Shown one piece after another: positions 6,244 to 14,074 of a stretch of 14,074 bases of DNA (within the stretch, counting starts at the first letter, position 1; each line of letters starts with the position of its first letter). The notes below the pieces were generated by a model that ran no database searches, was not told where the DNA came from, and was given only the letters and a program-made list of their open reading frames with translations. Origin of the DNA: CAYTLQ01 sp964438715. Lineage in GTDB: Bacteria; Bacteroidota; Ignavibacteria; Ignavibacteriales; Ignavibacteriaceae. The stretch spans positions 1 to 14,074 of the forward strand of contig CAYTLQ010000166.1 in NCBI GenBank assembly GCA_964438715.1. The letters are read 5' to 3'. The position numbers were made by a program, and so were the translations under genes.

Positions 6244-7806
6244 TTAGCTCTCAATTATTTCTTTTATTACATCAACAACTTTATCAAGCGGAACCTCTGT
6301 TTGAACTTTTTCTTTCCATTCCGCTTTATCGGTAATAGACTCAGCCATTTGCGCACCGAGTTTCAGGTTTCGTATTGTTACCACGCCTTTTTTTAATTCA
6401 TCTTCACCAAGCAGTACTGCCGCAGGTGACCCTGATTTATCTGCATAAGCAAGCTGTTTCTTTAATCCCTTTTTCATACCATAAAATATCTCTGCAGGTA
6501 TCCCATTTTTTCGTAACTGATTCGCAATCGACATATAAGTTGACATCAGACTGTTATCAAAGACTGCAACAAGTACCGGTCCGGCATAAGAAATTTTTAG
6601 TAAGTTTATCTTACCAATCAGCTCGGCTAATCTGTCAACACCTATTGAAGCACCTGTTGCAGGTACATCAACACCGAGTAATTTTGAAACAAGTCCATCA
6701 TATCTGCCCCCGCCGCAAATTGAACCAACTTTCCGTTCAATTCCTTTTTCATCCTTGAACGATAACAGACTCTCAACCTCAAATATAGGTCCTGTATAAT
6801 AAGACATTCCTCTTACAAGAGTCGGATCAATAATTACTCTTGACTCATCAAAACCAAGTGAATGAAGAAGTTCATCAATTTCTTTAAGCTCATTAAGCCC
6901 TTGCTGTAAAACATCGGTCGGAGTTATATTTTCTTTAAGGAAGTCTAACATATCCGGGCGCTTCGTTATACTTCCAAATCCTGATAAATACTGTAATATT
7001 GCATCTATCATAGATACAGAAAGTCCTAACCCTTCTATCCTTGCGCCTGAGCTATCTGTCCTTCCTCCCCCTAATTCGAGCTTTATTCCCTCGGTTCCAA
7101 TTTTGTCGGCTTTATCAATAATCCTTAATACCGACTGTTCCATGTTTTCATCTGTGATACCAATACCCGAGAGAAAGCCTTTAAATATTTTCCTGTTATT
7201 AAGTTTCACACGATAAGTTCCTCGTTCAAGCCCGATTGCCTCCAGAGCATCGGAAAGAACCATACACACTTCTGCATCAGAAGCAATATCCTGTGTCCCG
7301 ACAGAATCAAAATCTAATTGCCAGAACTCCCGAAACCTTCCCGGATCTAATTTTGCTTCAAATCGATATACCGGACCATACTGATACCTTCTGAAAAGCG
7401 GTGCGGAAAATGTTTTAAGTTGATTCTTAAAGGTTGGTGACCACAACTGCTCGGAATACAATCTTGCTAAAGGGGCAGTTAAATCATAGCGAAGAGCAAT
7501 GAAATGATTTTCCATAATGAATTCTCCCGCTCCGTCAAGCATCCTTGTGCCTTCATCAGTATAAACAGGTTCTTTCTCCGGATTACGGAATGAATATATT
7601 CCCTCTGCTACCGAATCAGCATCGGGCAAAAACTTGCCGATATTATCAGCATATTCCAATACAGGTGTATCCCAGTGTTCAAAACCATAGGAGCGGTAAA
7701 CAGCACCCGCCTTTTCAATGATTTGCCATCGAAGTTGATTGAGTTGAGGTCCGATGTCCCTAAATCCCTTTATTTTTTGTGGTATAATTCCTCTTGCCAA
7801 TGTCAC
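6244..7806 (-). CDS. hisS: Histidyl-tRNA synthetase, alphaproteobacterial-like type
   Basis: This class II synthetase attaches histidine to tRNA-His in the cytoplasm. In order are motif 1 (~20-60), RYDLTAPLAR at 106-115, motif 2 with YGPVYRFEAKLDPGRFREFW at 143-162, the histidine-binding loop LVRGMSYYTGPIFEV at 330-344, GGGRYDGLVSKLLG at 365-378, motif 3 GASIGVDRL at 385-393, and an anticodon-binding domain at ~408-518. The length is 520, longer than the ~420-residue E. coli enzyme. Motif 2 and the insertion segment (DKADKIGTEG at 231-240, GGGRTDSSGARIEGLGLS at 246-263) resemble HisRS of alphaproteobacteria, not the usual bacterial RHERPQKGRYRQF pattern. GTG at 7806 is the longest start. TTG at 7800 is an alternative, because AGGT at 7809-7812 is eight bases from it but too close to the GTG. 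The lyase gene follows after 39 bases. Confidence 0.95.
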   Translation of the reverse strand: MTLARGIIPQKIKGFRDIGPQLNQLRWQIIEKAGAVYRSYGFEHWDTPVLEYADNIGKFLPDADSVAEGIYSFRNPEKEPVYTDEGTRMLDGAGEFIMENHFIALRYDLTAPLARLYSEQLWSPTFKNQLKTFSAPLFRRYQYGPVYRFEAKLDPGRFREFWQLDFDSVGTQDIASDAEVCMVLSDALEAIGLERGTYRVKLNNRKIFKGFLSGIGITDENMEQSVLRIIDKADKIGTEGIKLELGGGRTDSSGARIEGLGLSVSMIDAILQYLSGFGSITKRPDMLDFLKENITPTDVLQQGLNELKEIDELLHSLGFDESRVIIDPTLVRGMSYYTGPIFEVESLLSFKDEKGIERKVGSICGGGRYDGLVSKLLGVDVPATGASIGVDRLAELIGKINLLKISYAGPVLVAVFDNSLMSTYMSIANQLRKNGIPAEIFYGMKKGLKKQLAYADKSGSPAAVLLGEDELKKGVVTIRNLKLGAQMAESITDKAEWKEKVQTEVPLDKVVDVIKEIIES

Positions 7807-7833
7807 TAACCTATTTTAAAAATTTAATCCTCT

Positions 7834-7862
7834 AAAATACGGGTAACATACTCATATGCCAA
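7834..7862 (-). promoter_or_regulatory. Possible sigma-70-type promoter of hisS
   Basis: On the minus strand TTGGCA (complement of 7857-7862) matches five of six -35 positions. TATTTT (complement of 7834-7839) matches four of six -10 positions, and the spacer is exactly 17 bases. Transcription would start about 20 bases upstream of the hisS start. The rest of the 134-base gap 7807-7940 is AT-rich. Near 7919-7938 the efflux operon end has only a weak GAGA/TCTC stem with a T-rich tail, so read-through from that operon into hisS is possible. Confidence 0.35.
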
Positions 7863-7940
7863 GAGTTACTTCGATTTCTTTCCCGTAAAGAGAAATATTT
7901 ATCCAACTGTTAGAAATAAAAAAGAGAATTGGTAAATATC

Positions 7941-8240
7941 TCAGATTATCATTTCTAATGGTGTAAGAAAAAGTCGTACCTTATCATCATTTCGGAGTGC
8001 AAGGCTATTAATTTTTTTTATTTCCTCAGCTAATGGATTCACAAGAGAATCATCTTCTATTGCAATTAACCGGACATAATTATAACCGGGAAAAGTTCTT
8101 GTGCCAAGGTGCGGATCAGTCTGATGTCCCTTACCTTTTACATTTTCCCACTTTGTATAATAATCAATATTTAATTTGTCCAATACTGCAGTAATCTGCG
8201 CATCTAAAACATCATGGTAAACAAGGAATGCAAGTTTCAT
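7941..8240 (-). CDS. PG0541-type transporter-associated small protein (PII-like)
   Basis: The protein has 99 residues, with no signal peptide or membrane segment. It begins MKLAFLVYHDVLDAQITAVL, then LNIDYYTKWENVKGKG at 23-38, HLGTRTFPGYNYVRLIAIED at 44-63, and ends RLFLTPLEMII. The beta-alpha-beta pattern and the glycine-rich KGKGHQTDPHLGTRTFPG loop (35-52) resemble the PII-like ferredoxin-fold superfamily. They recall the family named after PG0541 of Porphyromonas gingivalis, whose genes sit directly after an RND pump gene, as here (75 bases downstream of the pump). I know of no demonstrated molecular function for this family. By analogy with PII proteins it could sense a small molecule or metal and act on the pump, but that is inference. 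It is the last gene of the efflux operon. Confidence 0.75.
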   Translation of the reverse strand: MKLAFLVYHDVLDAQITAVLDKLNIDYYTKWENVKGKGHQTDPHLGTRTFPGYNYVRLIAIEDDSLVNPLAEEIKKINSLALRNDDKVRLFLTPLEMII

Positions 8241-8274
8241 TTATCACTCTCATTGTTTGCATTAAATTAAAGGA

Positions 8275-8297
8275 CTATGCAATACTATGCGGCATAG
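8275..8297. promoter_or_regulatory. Repeated CTATGC dyad between pump and PG0541-type gene
   Basis: CTATGC occurs at 8275-8280 and 8285-8290, and its complement GCATAG at 8292-8297. The inner copies form a 13-base DNA dyad with a one-base centre. In RNA the outer copies can pair around an 11-base loop. It lies in the 75-base gap between the RND gene (stop at 8316) and the PG0541-type gene (start at 8240). It could be an operator or an mRNA processing or attenuation stem; only the repeats are certain. Confidence 0.3.
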
Positions 8298-8315
8298 CAA
8301 AACCGACTGACGGAG

Positions 8316-11300
8316 TTATTTTTTGCTGAATGTACCCGTGATTTTTTTGAAAATCTTTACTATTGAAAAATCATCTAATACACTATACACCACAGGAACA
8401 ATAAATAAGGTAAGTAATGTAGAGGTTATTAGTCCTCCGATAACCGCCTGCCCCATTGGTGCACGAAATTCCGAACCTTCTCCCAGTCCGAAAGCTACCG
8501 GAACCATACCGAAAATCATTGCAAAACTTGTCATAAGGATTGGGCGTAACCGTGTCGGACCTGCCTTAACAAGTGCATCAAATCTGCTTAAACCGCGTTC
8601 GCGCAATACATTTGTATAGTCCACTAACAGAATACCGTTCTTCGTTACAATACCCATAAGCATTATTATACCAATCAACGACATTACCGAAACTGTACTA
8701 CCGAAAAACAATAAAAATAATGCGGCGCCAATAATTGACATTGGCAGAGCTAACATTATTGAGAAAGGATGGATAAAACTTTCGAACTGTGCCGCGAGTA
8801 CTATATATACAAAGATTATGGCCAGTGCAAGCGAGAGCAGAATATTTGCGAAAGACTCTGCCTGCTGTTCACCTTCGCCAACAATACTGATTGTATAGCC
8901 GGGTGGAAGAGGAATATTTTCAATTTGGGGTTTTAATTTATCCAGAAGCACGCCGAGCGTTATTCCCGAGAGTCCTGCATCCACACGAATTTCTTTCTGC
9001 CGAGCATATCGGTTAATCTGCGAGGGTCCTTCCCCTTCCGTTATTTCGGCAATGTCTCCAAGTTTAACTAAAAAATGCGTGCCATCCGGAAGATTTTTTC
9101 CACTCTTAACCGTCAGTTGTTCAATATCATGAAGGTCTGTACGGCTTTCTTTATCGAGCTTCACTCTCACATCAATTTGCTCATCACCCTCCTGATACTG
9201 AGTCGAAACAAATCCATCAACCATTGCCCGTACGCTTGATGCAACAAGATAGGGATTTACAGCAAGGTCATTTGCTTTTTCCCGGTCTATTTTAATGCGC
9301 ACTTCCGGTTTGGAAGTTTCAAGACTATTATCAACATCCACGGTACCTTCAGCAGATCTGACTATTTTCTCAACTTTTTCTGCTATGGATTTAAGTGTAT
9401 TGATATTCTCACCACGGATACTGTAAGTAAGTGGTTTTTCATTGCTGCCCGGTCCGCCTTGTAAAAGAAATGCAAATTTTGCCCCCGGTATTTGTTTAAT
9501 TTCTTCGCGGAATGTATCAATAAACTCCTGCAATCCGACTGTGCGTTCCCTCTTATTAACAAGTTTCACAAACAACGATGCCCGTGTTACAGGGTCGTTA
9601 CCGGCGCCAATCGTTGTAAGTACAGTCACCACCTCTTTCTTCGCTTCCAATTTTTTTTCTATTTCACTGCAGATGAGAGAGGTTTGTTCGAGCGAACTGC
9701 CCGGTGCAGATTTTACATTTATATAAAACTCGCCCTGGTCCGTATCAGGAAAGAATTGCGAGCCCAATGCCCCTAAAATCATAAAACTTGCGAGAAATAC
9801 CAGTATTGATAAAACAATAACTGTTAGACGATGCCTTAACGACCACCCTAATGCATTTTTATATTTTTCGCTGAACCACTCAAACATGTGATTAAAATAA
9901 TATAAGAATTTTGTCCAGATGTTTCCGGCGGGGCTAAGATCTTCATCCTCCTTTTTCAACCACCTTGCAGATAACATTGGAGTAAGAGTAAATGCAACAA
10001 ACAGCGAAACAAGAACTGCAACCGAAACAGTCATACCAAATTGATAAAAGAATCGACCGACAATACCCGGCATAAATGCAACCGGAACAAAAACGGCTAC
10101 TACTGTAAAGGTTGTTGCCATAACAGCAAGACCTATTTCCTGTGATGCTGACTTTGCCGCCTCTACAGGGCTCTCCCCCTGGTGCATGTGCCTGTAAATA
10201 TTCTCAATTACAACTATTGCATCATCTATCAATAGCCCTACAGCCAGCGATAAAGCCAGAAGTGACATCATATTTAATGTGAAATTCAACACGCTCATCA
10301 TAATGAAACTTGCAATTATCGATGAGGGCAATGCAAGCGCGCTTATTATCGTTGCCCTCATATTCGCAAGGAACAGGTAAATAACTATTACCGCAAGAAG
10401 ACCACCATATACAATATCAAATAATACATCATTAATTGAATGATGGATAAAAATACTGTTGTCCGAGGCAACGACGATTTTAATATCTGAAGGTAATTCC
10501 TCTTTCAGTTTTTCAATTTGCTTGTTTACTCCCTCAGCTACCTCAACAGTATTACTTCCTGACTGCTTAATAATATTCAAGCCAACTGCATTAGCCCCAT
10601 TAAGACGGGTTAAGCTTGTCTTCTCTTTTTCACCATCAATAACCTTTGCCACATCAGAAAGATAGACAGGAACTCCTTTAGGATTCGCGATTACAACTCT
10701 GTTAAAGTCCTCTATCTTTTCAAATTTTCCCATAGTACGAAGCAAAACCTGCCTGCTTCCTTTTGTAAGATTTCCCCCTGGTATTTCAACATTTGAGGCT
10801 CCAACATTCTGAATTACATCCTGAATTGAGAGATTATATGCCTCAAGCCGTGAAGGATTAACCTCAATAATAATTTCCCGCTCTGCGCCGCCAACTAACT
10901 CTACCGCACCAACACCCGGTACATTTTCAAGTCGCTTTTTAATTATATTTTTTGTAAAGGTTGTTACTTCTTTTTCAGTTCCCTTTCCGGAAACAGCTAA
11001 CGACATAATCGGAAAACTTGCGGGGTCCCAGCGTTGTATAACAGGATCTTCTATTTCCTGAGGTAAAATTGCCCGTATTGCAGAAACTTTTTCCCGAACA
11101 TCCTGTGCCGCAAGTTTCCCATCAACTTCCAGTTTAAATGCAATAACAACCAACGAAACATTTTCCTGAGAAGTTGACTGTATAAAATCCACTCCTGAAA
11201 TTGTATTTACAGCATCCTCGATTTTTTTCGTTACATCCGTCTCTATCTGTTCGGGTCCTGCACCCGGCAAAACTGTTGTGATGATAACATACGGTATGTC

Positions 11301-11420
11301 AACTTCCGGATAGAGGTCAACATTAAGTTTAATAAACGAAAACAAACCCAATACTACCAGCGCCATAATCATCATGGTAGCAAATACCGGTCTGCTTATC
11401 GATACATCAGCTAATTTCAT
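8316..11420 (-). CDS. RND-family efflux pump inner-membrane permease (HAE1/AcrB type)
   Basis: This is the proton-driven inner-membrane pump of a tripartite exporter, 1034 residues, a usual length for AcrB-type pumps. It has the RND layout: one N-terminal membrane helix (~10-30), a large periplasmic loop (~31-335), helices 2-6 (~336-490), another helix (~530-553), a second periplasmic loop (~554-855) and a final helix cluster (~856-1015). The proton-relay residues are present: D399-D400 in GLLIDDAIVVIENIYRH, K927 in GIVTKNGILLVDY, and R957 and T964 in RLRPILMT, matching AcrB D407/D408, K940, R971 and T978. It therefore looks functional. GGAG at 11427-11430 lies six bases before the ATG. The membrane-fusion gene ends 25 bases upstream. 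The sequence resembles hydrophobic/amphiphilic compound exporters more than CusA-type metal pumps, but the substrate cannot be named. Confidence 0.96.
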   Translation of the reverse strand: MKLADVSISRPVFATMMIMALVVLGLFSFIKLNVDLYPEVDIPYVIITTVLPGAGPEQIETDVTKKIEDAVNTISGVDFIQSTSQENVSLVVIAFKLEVDGKLAAQDVREKVSAIRAILPQEIEDPVIQRWDPASFPIMSLAVSGKGTEKEVTTFTKNIIKKRLENVPGVGAVELVGGAEREIIIEVNPSRLEAYNLSIQDVIQNVGASNVEIPGGNLTKGSRQVLLRTMGKFEKIEDFNRVVIANPKGVPVYLSDVAKVIDGEKEKTSLTRLNGANAVGLNIIKQSGSNTVEVAEGVNKQIEKLKEELPSDIKIVVASDNSIFIHHSINDVLFDIVYGGLLAVIVIYLFLANMRATIISALALPSSIIASFIMMSVLNFTLNMMSLLALSLAVGLLIDDAIVVIENIYRHMHQGESPVEAAKSASQEIGLAVMATTFTVVAVFVPVAFMPGIVGRFFYQFGMTVSVAVLVSLFVAFTLTPMLSARWLKKEDEDLSPAGNIWTKFLYYFNHMFEWFSEKYKNALGWSLRHRLTVIVLSILVFLASFMILGALGSQFFPDTDQGEFYINVKSAPGSSLEQTSLICSEIEKKLEAKKEVVTVLTTIGAGNDPVTRASLFVKLVNKRERTVGLQEFIDTFREEIKQIPGAKFAFLLQGGPGSNEKPLTYSIRGENINTLKSIAEKVEKIVRSAEGTVDVDNSLETSKPEVRIKIDREKANDLAVNPYLVASSVRAMVDGFVSTQYQEGDEQIDVRVKLDKESRTDLHDIEQLTVKSGKNLPDGTHFLVKLGDIAEITEGEGPSQINRYARQKEIRVDAGLSGITLGVLLDKLKPQIENIPLPPGYTISIVGEGEQQAESFANILLSLALAIIFVYIVLAAQFESFIHPFSIMLALPMSIIGAALFLLFFGSTVSVMSLIGIIMLMGIVTKNGILLVDYTNVLRERGLSRFDALVKAGPTRLRPILMTSFAMIFGMVPVAFGLGEGSEFRAPMGQAVIGGLITSTLLTLFIVPVVYSVLDDFSIVKIFKKITGTFSKK

Positions 11421-11445
11421 TTCTTACTCCAGCTCTGTTGCTTCG

Positions 11446-12498
11446 TTAATTATTTTGCACTGTTACCACAGAGCCATTCTGGATAGTGAGCGCCCCAATC
11501 GTTACTACTTCCTGACCTTCATTCAAACCGGAAATAATCTCTGTATAAGTACCGTCACTTATTCCTGTTTTTACTGTTTTTTGTACTGCAATACCGTTTT
11601 CTACAACATAAACCAATCGTGAGTCACCTGTTCCTACAAGAGAAACATTTGGTACAACAAGAATTTGCTGTCTTTTGTCAAGATTCAATTTCACCTTAAC
11701 AAACATTCCCGGCATAAACCATCTATCGGAAGTATTGGGAAATAGCGCCTTTACCTGAAAGGTTCTTGATAGCGGATCGGCGGATTTACTTTTTTCTGTA
11801 ACTCGTGCTCTGATTACAATATCGGGTTTCTGCTCCGAGAACAAATCCACAGTCGTTCCATTTCCAATTTTTGCAATATCACCTTCTCCCGGATTAAATA
11901 TAACTTTCATCGTTCCGATTGATGCAATACTCATCAAGGGTGTTACAGGAGAAGCAATATCGCCAACGCTGACATTGAGCGAAATAACCACACCGGAAAT
12001 AGGCGCTGTAAGTTCAACCACACTTCGTGCGGCTTCAAAATTTGCCTTTGCAATATTAAAGGCAGTTTGCGCACCATCGAACATTTGTTGAGAAATTGCA
12101 CCTTCTTTCAGCAAAGCCTTCATTCTTTCAAGGTCTTTCGAAGCATTAAGAAATGCCGCTTCAGCCTGATAATACTGAGATGAAGCACCTGTTTTATCGA
12201 GCGTGGCAACTAGATCACCCGCCTTGACATAATCGCCAACTTTAACTTTTATCGCAGTAATTCTCTCCGGAATTTTTGCCACTACATTTGCCTGCTCCTC
12301 TCCCTCCAGAGTTCCTGATAGAACTTTTGTGATATCAATATCTTTTCTTACAACTTTTTCTGTCCTGACTGCAATTGCATCGGTAACTTTTTTTTCTTTT
12401 TTATCATTTTGTTCATTCGTTCCACAACCCTCAATCAAGAGAATGAGTAGCATAAGAGCGAACAATGTATAAGTATCTTTAAATAAAATTGTTTTCAC
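11446..12498 (-). CDS. Membrane-fusion (periplasmic adaptor) lipoprotein of RND efflux system
   Basis: This is the adaptor linking the RND pump to the outer-membrane channel. With the GTG at 12498 as start it has 350 residues. A signal sequence (hydrophobic LFALMLLILLI) ends in a lipobox-like LIEGC with the lipidated Cys at residue 25; Glu just two before the Cys is unusual but tolerable. Then come the first lipoyl half (~55-100, AKIPERITAIKVKVGDYVKA), an alpha-helical hairpin (~105-155), the second lipoyl half (LTAPISGVVISLNVSVGD, ~163-180), a beta-barrel and a membrane-proximal domain ending ALTIQNGSVVTV. I prefer the GTG because AAGGAG at 12505-12510 lies exactly six bases before it. The in-frame ATG at 12513, which overlaps the upstream stop and gives 355 residues, has no ribosome site of its own. 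The operon position between channel and pump supports the call. Confidence 0.92.
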   Translation of the reverse strand: MKTILFKDTYTLFALMLLILLIEGCGTNEQNDKKEKKVTDAIAVRTEKVVRKDIDITKVLSGTLEGEEQANVVAKIPERITAIKVKVGDYVKAGDLVATLDKTGASSQYYQAEAAFLNASKDLERMKALLKEGAISQQMFDGAQTAFNIAKANFEAARSVVELTAPISGVVISLNVSVGDIASPVTPLMSIASIGTMKVIFNPGEGDIAKIGNGTTVDLFSEQKPDIVIRARVTEKSKSADPLSRTFQVKALFPNTSDRWFMPGMFVKVKLNLDKRQQILVVPNVSLVGTGDSRLVYVVENGIAVQKTVKTGISDGTYTEIISGLNEGQEVVTIGALTIQNGSVVTVQNN

Positions 12499-12504
12499 TG
12501 TAAT

Positions 12505-12510
12505 CTCCTT
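12505..12510 (-). promoter_or_regulatory. Ribosome binding site that decides the adaptor-protein start
   Basis: On the minus strand AAGGAG begins at the last base of the upstream TGA stop (12512-12510) and lies six bases before the GTG at 12498. It falls inside codons 2-3 of the longer reading from ATG 12513, which favours the GTG. Its overlap with the stop of the channel gene suggests coupled translation. Confidence 0.65.
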
Positions 12511-13847
12511 CATTCTTCAATGCTTACTGAATATTCCCAGTCTGCTTTTGCAGAGAGGTAATCAAAAACAGCTTGTGCATAATTCGTTCGTGCATAAGTA
12601 AGGGCTGTCTGTGTATCTATTATTTCTAATTGTGTACCTATTCCGCTCTTAAACCGTGTTTCTGCAATCGAAACTGTTTTTTCAGCTTGTTCTAAGTTTT
12701 TTAACTGCGATTCAATTCTTTTTGCCGCTTCATTCATTTTCATCTGTGCCTGCTGAATCTGTATTTTTAATCCTTCAGTAACTTTTTTCCTTGTGAGCGA
12801 AATTTTTTCTTTATCAATTTTTACCTGCTCAATTCTTGCTCCTCTGCGAAATCCATCGAATATATTATACGATAGTTGCAATCCAACCATAAAACTTTCT
12901 GCCCATTTATAATTCTGCAATTTGAATGTATTGTCCTGTGTCTGCCACTGATATTGGCCAAACATTGCAAGAGTTGGATAATACTCCGACTTTTCAATAG
13001 TAAGGTTTTTCTCTAAGAGAGATTCATTAATTTTTAACTGCTGTAAAAACGGATTATTTGCCAGTGCTGTTTCATTAGCTGAGGTAATTATTTCAGGAGA
13101 AATCTTTTCGTACACAAATTCACCCTGAACATCTACCTCTGTGTCAATATCCAATGCGAGAAGATTTTTGAGATAATTTAAAGTCAGTTGATAACTGTTC
13201 TCAGCCTGAAGTAATGCCGGCTGCATGTTTGCTTTTTGAACTTCTGCACGCAATACATCATATTCAGAAGCAACTCCCTGATTATAAAGAGCGCTGACAT
13301 TTTTGAAATTTGCTTCGGCTAATTCATAACTTTTTTTGCTCACCGCAACCATCTCCTTCATCAGCAGTACATTGTAAAATGCTTTCTTAACTGCAAGCGT
13401 CACCTCTAACCTTTTCGCCCGTTCTCCTTTTCGTGAATATTCTGCATATTCATCGGCTATTTGAACGGCAGTATTTACTTTTTGACTATAGAGTACTTGT
13501 GTAAGAGTAATTCCCGCGTCTATACTATTATCGGAACCAAGTTCAAAAGTTTGCGTCTCAGGTGATGGATTAAACGCTGTGTTCGGAGGAATAAAAAGTA
13601 CCGGAAGTTTAATATTTCGGACATACCTTCCTGTAAAAGATACTGAAGGCCACGCATTAGAGTACGCTTCATTAATTTGCTCTTCTGCGCGTTTAATATC
13701 CTCTCCGGCAATACGAATATCCCAGTTCTTTTCTTGTGCAATTGCCAGAGCATCCTTCAAAGTTAAGGTAATTTTCTGGGTAGTCTGTGAAAAATAGCCG
13801 GGAGCCATAAGAAAGAGGAAGAAGATTAGAATAATTTTCCTGTTCAT
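12510..13847 (-). CDS. TolC-family outer-membrane efflux channel
   Basis: This is the outer-membrane duct of the tripartite efflux pump, 445 residues, normal for the family. Residues 1-20 are a signal peptide (KIILIFFLFLMAPGYFS, cleavage before Gln21). The mature protein has the two homologous OEP repeats of long coiled-coil helices: ~28-230 starting LTLKDALAIAQEKNWDIRIA, and ~240-440. Equivalent repeat segments are YNQGVASEYDVLRAEVQKAN in the first half and FKSGIGTQLEIIDTQTALTY in the second. ARIEQVKIDKEKISLTRKKV (~340-360) is part of the helical barrel. It is the first gene of a four-gene minus-strand operon (channel, adaptor, pump, PG0541-type protein). The ATG at 13847 has only a weak GAGAAG two bases upstream. 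Confidence 0.95.
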   Translation of the reverse strand: MNRKIILIFFLFLMAPGYFSQTTQKITLTLKDALAIAQEKNWDIRIAGEDIKRAEEQINEAYSNAWPSVSFTGRYVRNIKLPVLFIPPNTAFNPSPETQTFELGSDNSIDAGITLTQVLYSQKVNTAVQIADEYAEYSRKGERAKRLEVTLAVKKAFYNVLLMKEMVAVSKKSYELAEANFKNVSALYNQGVASEYDVLRAEVQKANMQPALLQAENSYQLTLNYLKNLLALDIDTEVDVQGEFVYEKISPEIITSANETALANNPFLQQLKINESLLEKNLTIEKSEYYPTLAMFGQYQWQTQDNTFKLQNYKWAESFMVGLQLSYNIFDGFRRGARIEQVKIDKEKISLTRKKVTEGLKIQIQQAQMKMNEAAKRIESQLKNLEQAEKTVSIAETRFKSGIGTQLEIIDTQTALTYARTNYAQAVFDYLSAKADWEYSVSIEE

Positions 13848-14074
13848 AACTTCTCACATTTATTCATGTGTGTTAACCCTTTGTATCGGGGAAATAATTT
13901 TCAAAATCTGTAAATGAAAGTTATGTATAATTCACCTAAAATCCGATATAGAGGCGAAAATTAAAAGAAATTTCTTATCGAAACTATGAATTTTCATTTG
14001 AGTTAGACATTGATAAAAGATTTTTGCTTGAGGGATGATTTTTTGGGTCATTAAGAACAAAGTATTTCCCTTAT
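13848..14074 (-). other. AT-rich region upstream of the efflux operon, no gene seen
   Basis: These 227 bases at the window edge hold no reading frame longer than a few dozen codons and no start or stop of a recognisable gene. They presumably contain the promoter of the efflux operon. I see no convincing -35/-10 or TAnnTTTG pair on the minus strand; TACTTTG (complement of about 14055-14061) is only a near match. A perfect 12-base palindrome AAGAAATTTCTT lies at 13965-13976 and is flanked by GAAAATT (13956-13962) and AATTTTC (13989-13995), which are complementary. It may be an operator, but such repeats are common by chance in AT-rich DNA. Confidence 0.5.

Noticed and set aside
6375..6758. Open reading frame of 127 codons on the + strand
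   Set aside because: It lies entirely antisense to hisS, which has clear family motifs. The translation is Leu/His/Gln-rich, has no recognisable domain and no ribosome site. It is a shadow frame.
8316..11420. Heavy-metal (CusA/CzcA) pump
   Set aside because: The proton-relay and loop sequences resemble AcrB/HAE1 pumps. I do not see the CusA-type metal-binding methionine pattern, and the adaptor has no metal-binding N-terminal extension.
13848..14074. Small gene or ncRNA at the right edge
   Set aside because: The only short frames (for example 16 codons from an ATG near 13913) lack a ribosome site and family resemblance. The palindromes are AT-rich and could be chance.

Overview
The window looks like a chromosomal segment of a flagellated member of the Bacteroidota/Chlorobi/Ignavibacteria assemblage. 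GC content is moderate to low, roughly 40% by eye. One intergenic region carries a Bacteroidota-type promoter box (TAnnTTTG). The RND efflux operon ends with a small protein of the PG0541 type, which I know mainly from that assemblage, and there is also a flagellin, which most Bacteroidota lack but Ignavibacteria have. The lineage is inferred from gene content; the window has no rRNA or other marker that settles it.

Left part, + strand (49-4249): a 782-aa protein with about 14 TPR repeats fused to a glycosyltransferase-9-like domain, then a short flagellin (284 aa) with a near-perfect ribosome binding site and a strong rho-independent terminator, then a secreted outer-membrane beta-barrel protein with its own promoter. 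The first two genes suggest flagellin production plus a dedicated glycosyltransferase, comparable in architecture to the TPR-glycosyltransferase FlmG of Caulobacter.

Middle part, - strand (4276-7806): histidyl-tRNA synthetase followed 39 bases later by a large MIO-type amino-acid ammonia-lyase. The synthetase has motifs of the alphaproteobacterial kind. The lyase is about 130 residues longer than ordinary HutH and has Gly-Ser-Gly instead of Ala-Ser-Gly at the cofactor-forming position. No other histidine-degradation (hut) gene is present.

Right part, - strand (7941-13847): a complete tripartite efflux operon in the order TolC-like outer-membrane channel, lipoprotein membrane-fusion protein, RND pump, and a 99-aa PII-like PG0541-family protein of unknown function. 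The last 227 bases (13848-14074) are an AT-rich leader region with no convincing gene.

The most interesting points are the variant MIO tripeptide in the hisS-linked lyase, the alphaproteobacterial-type HisRS (in alphaproteobacteria this type goes with an altered tRNA-His identity), the PII-like protein attached to the efflux pump, and the TPR-glycosyltransferase/flagellin pair. I found no CRISPR array, insertion sequence, tRNA, rRNA or obvious pseudogene.
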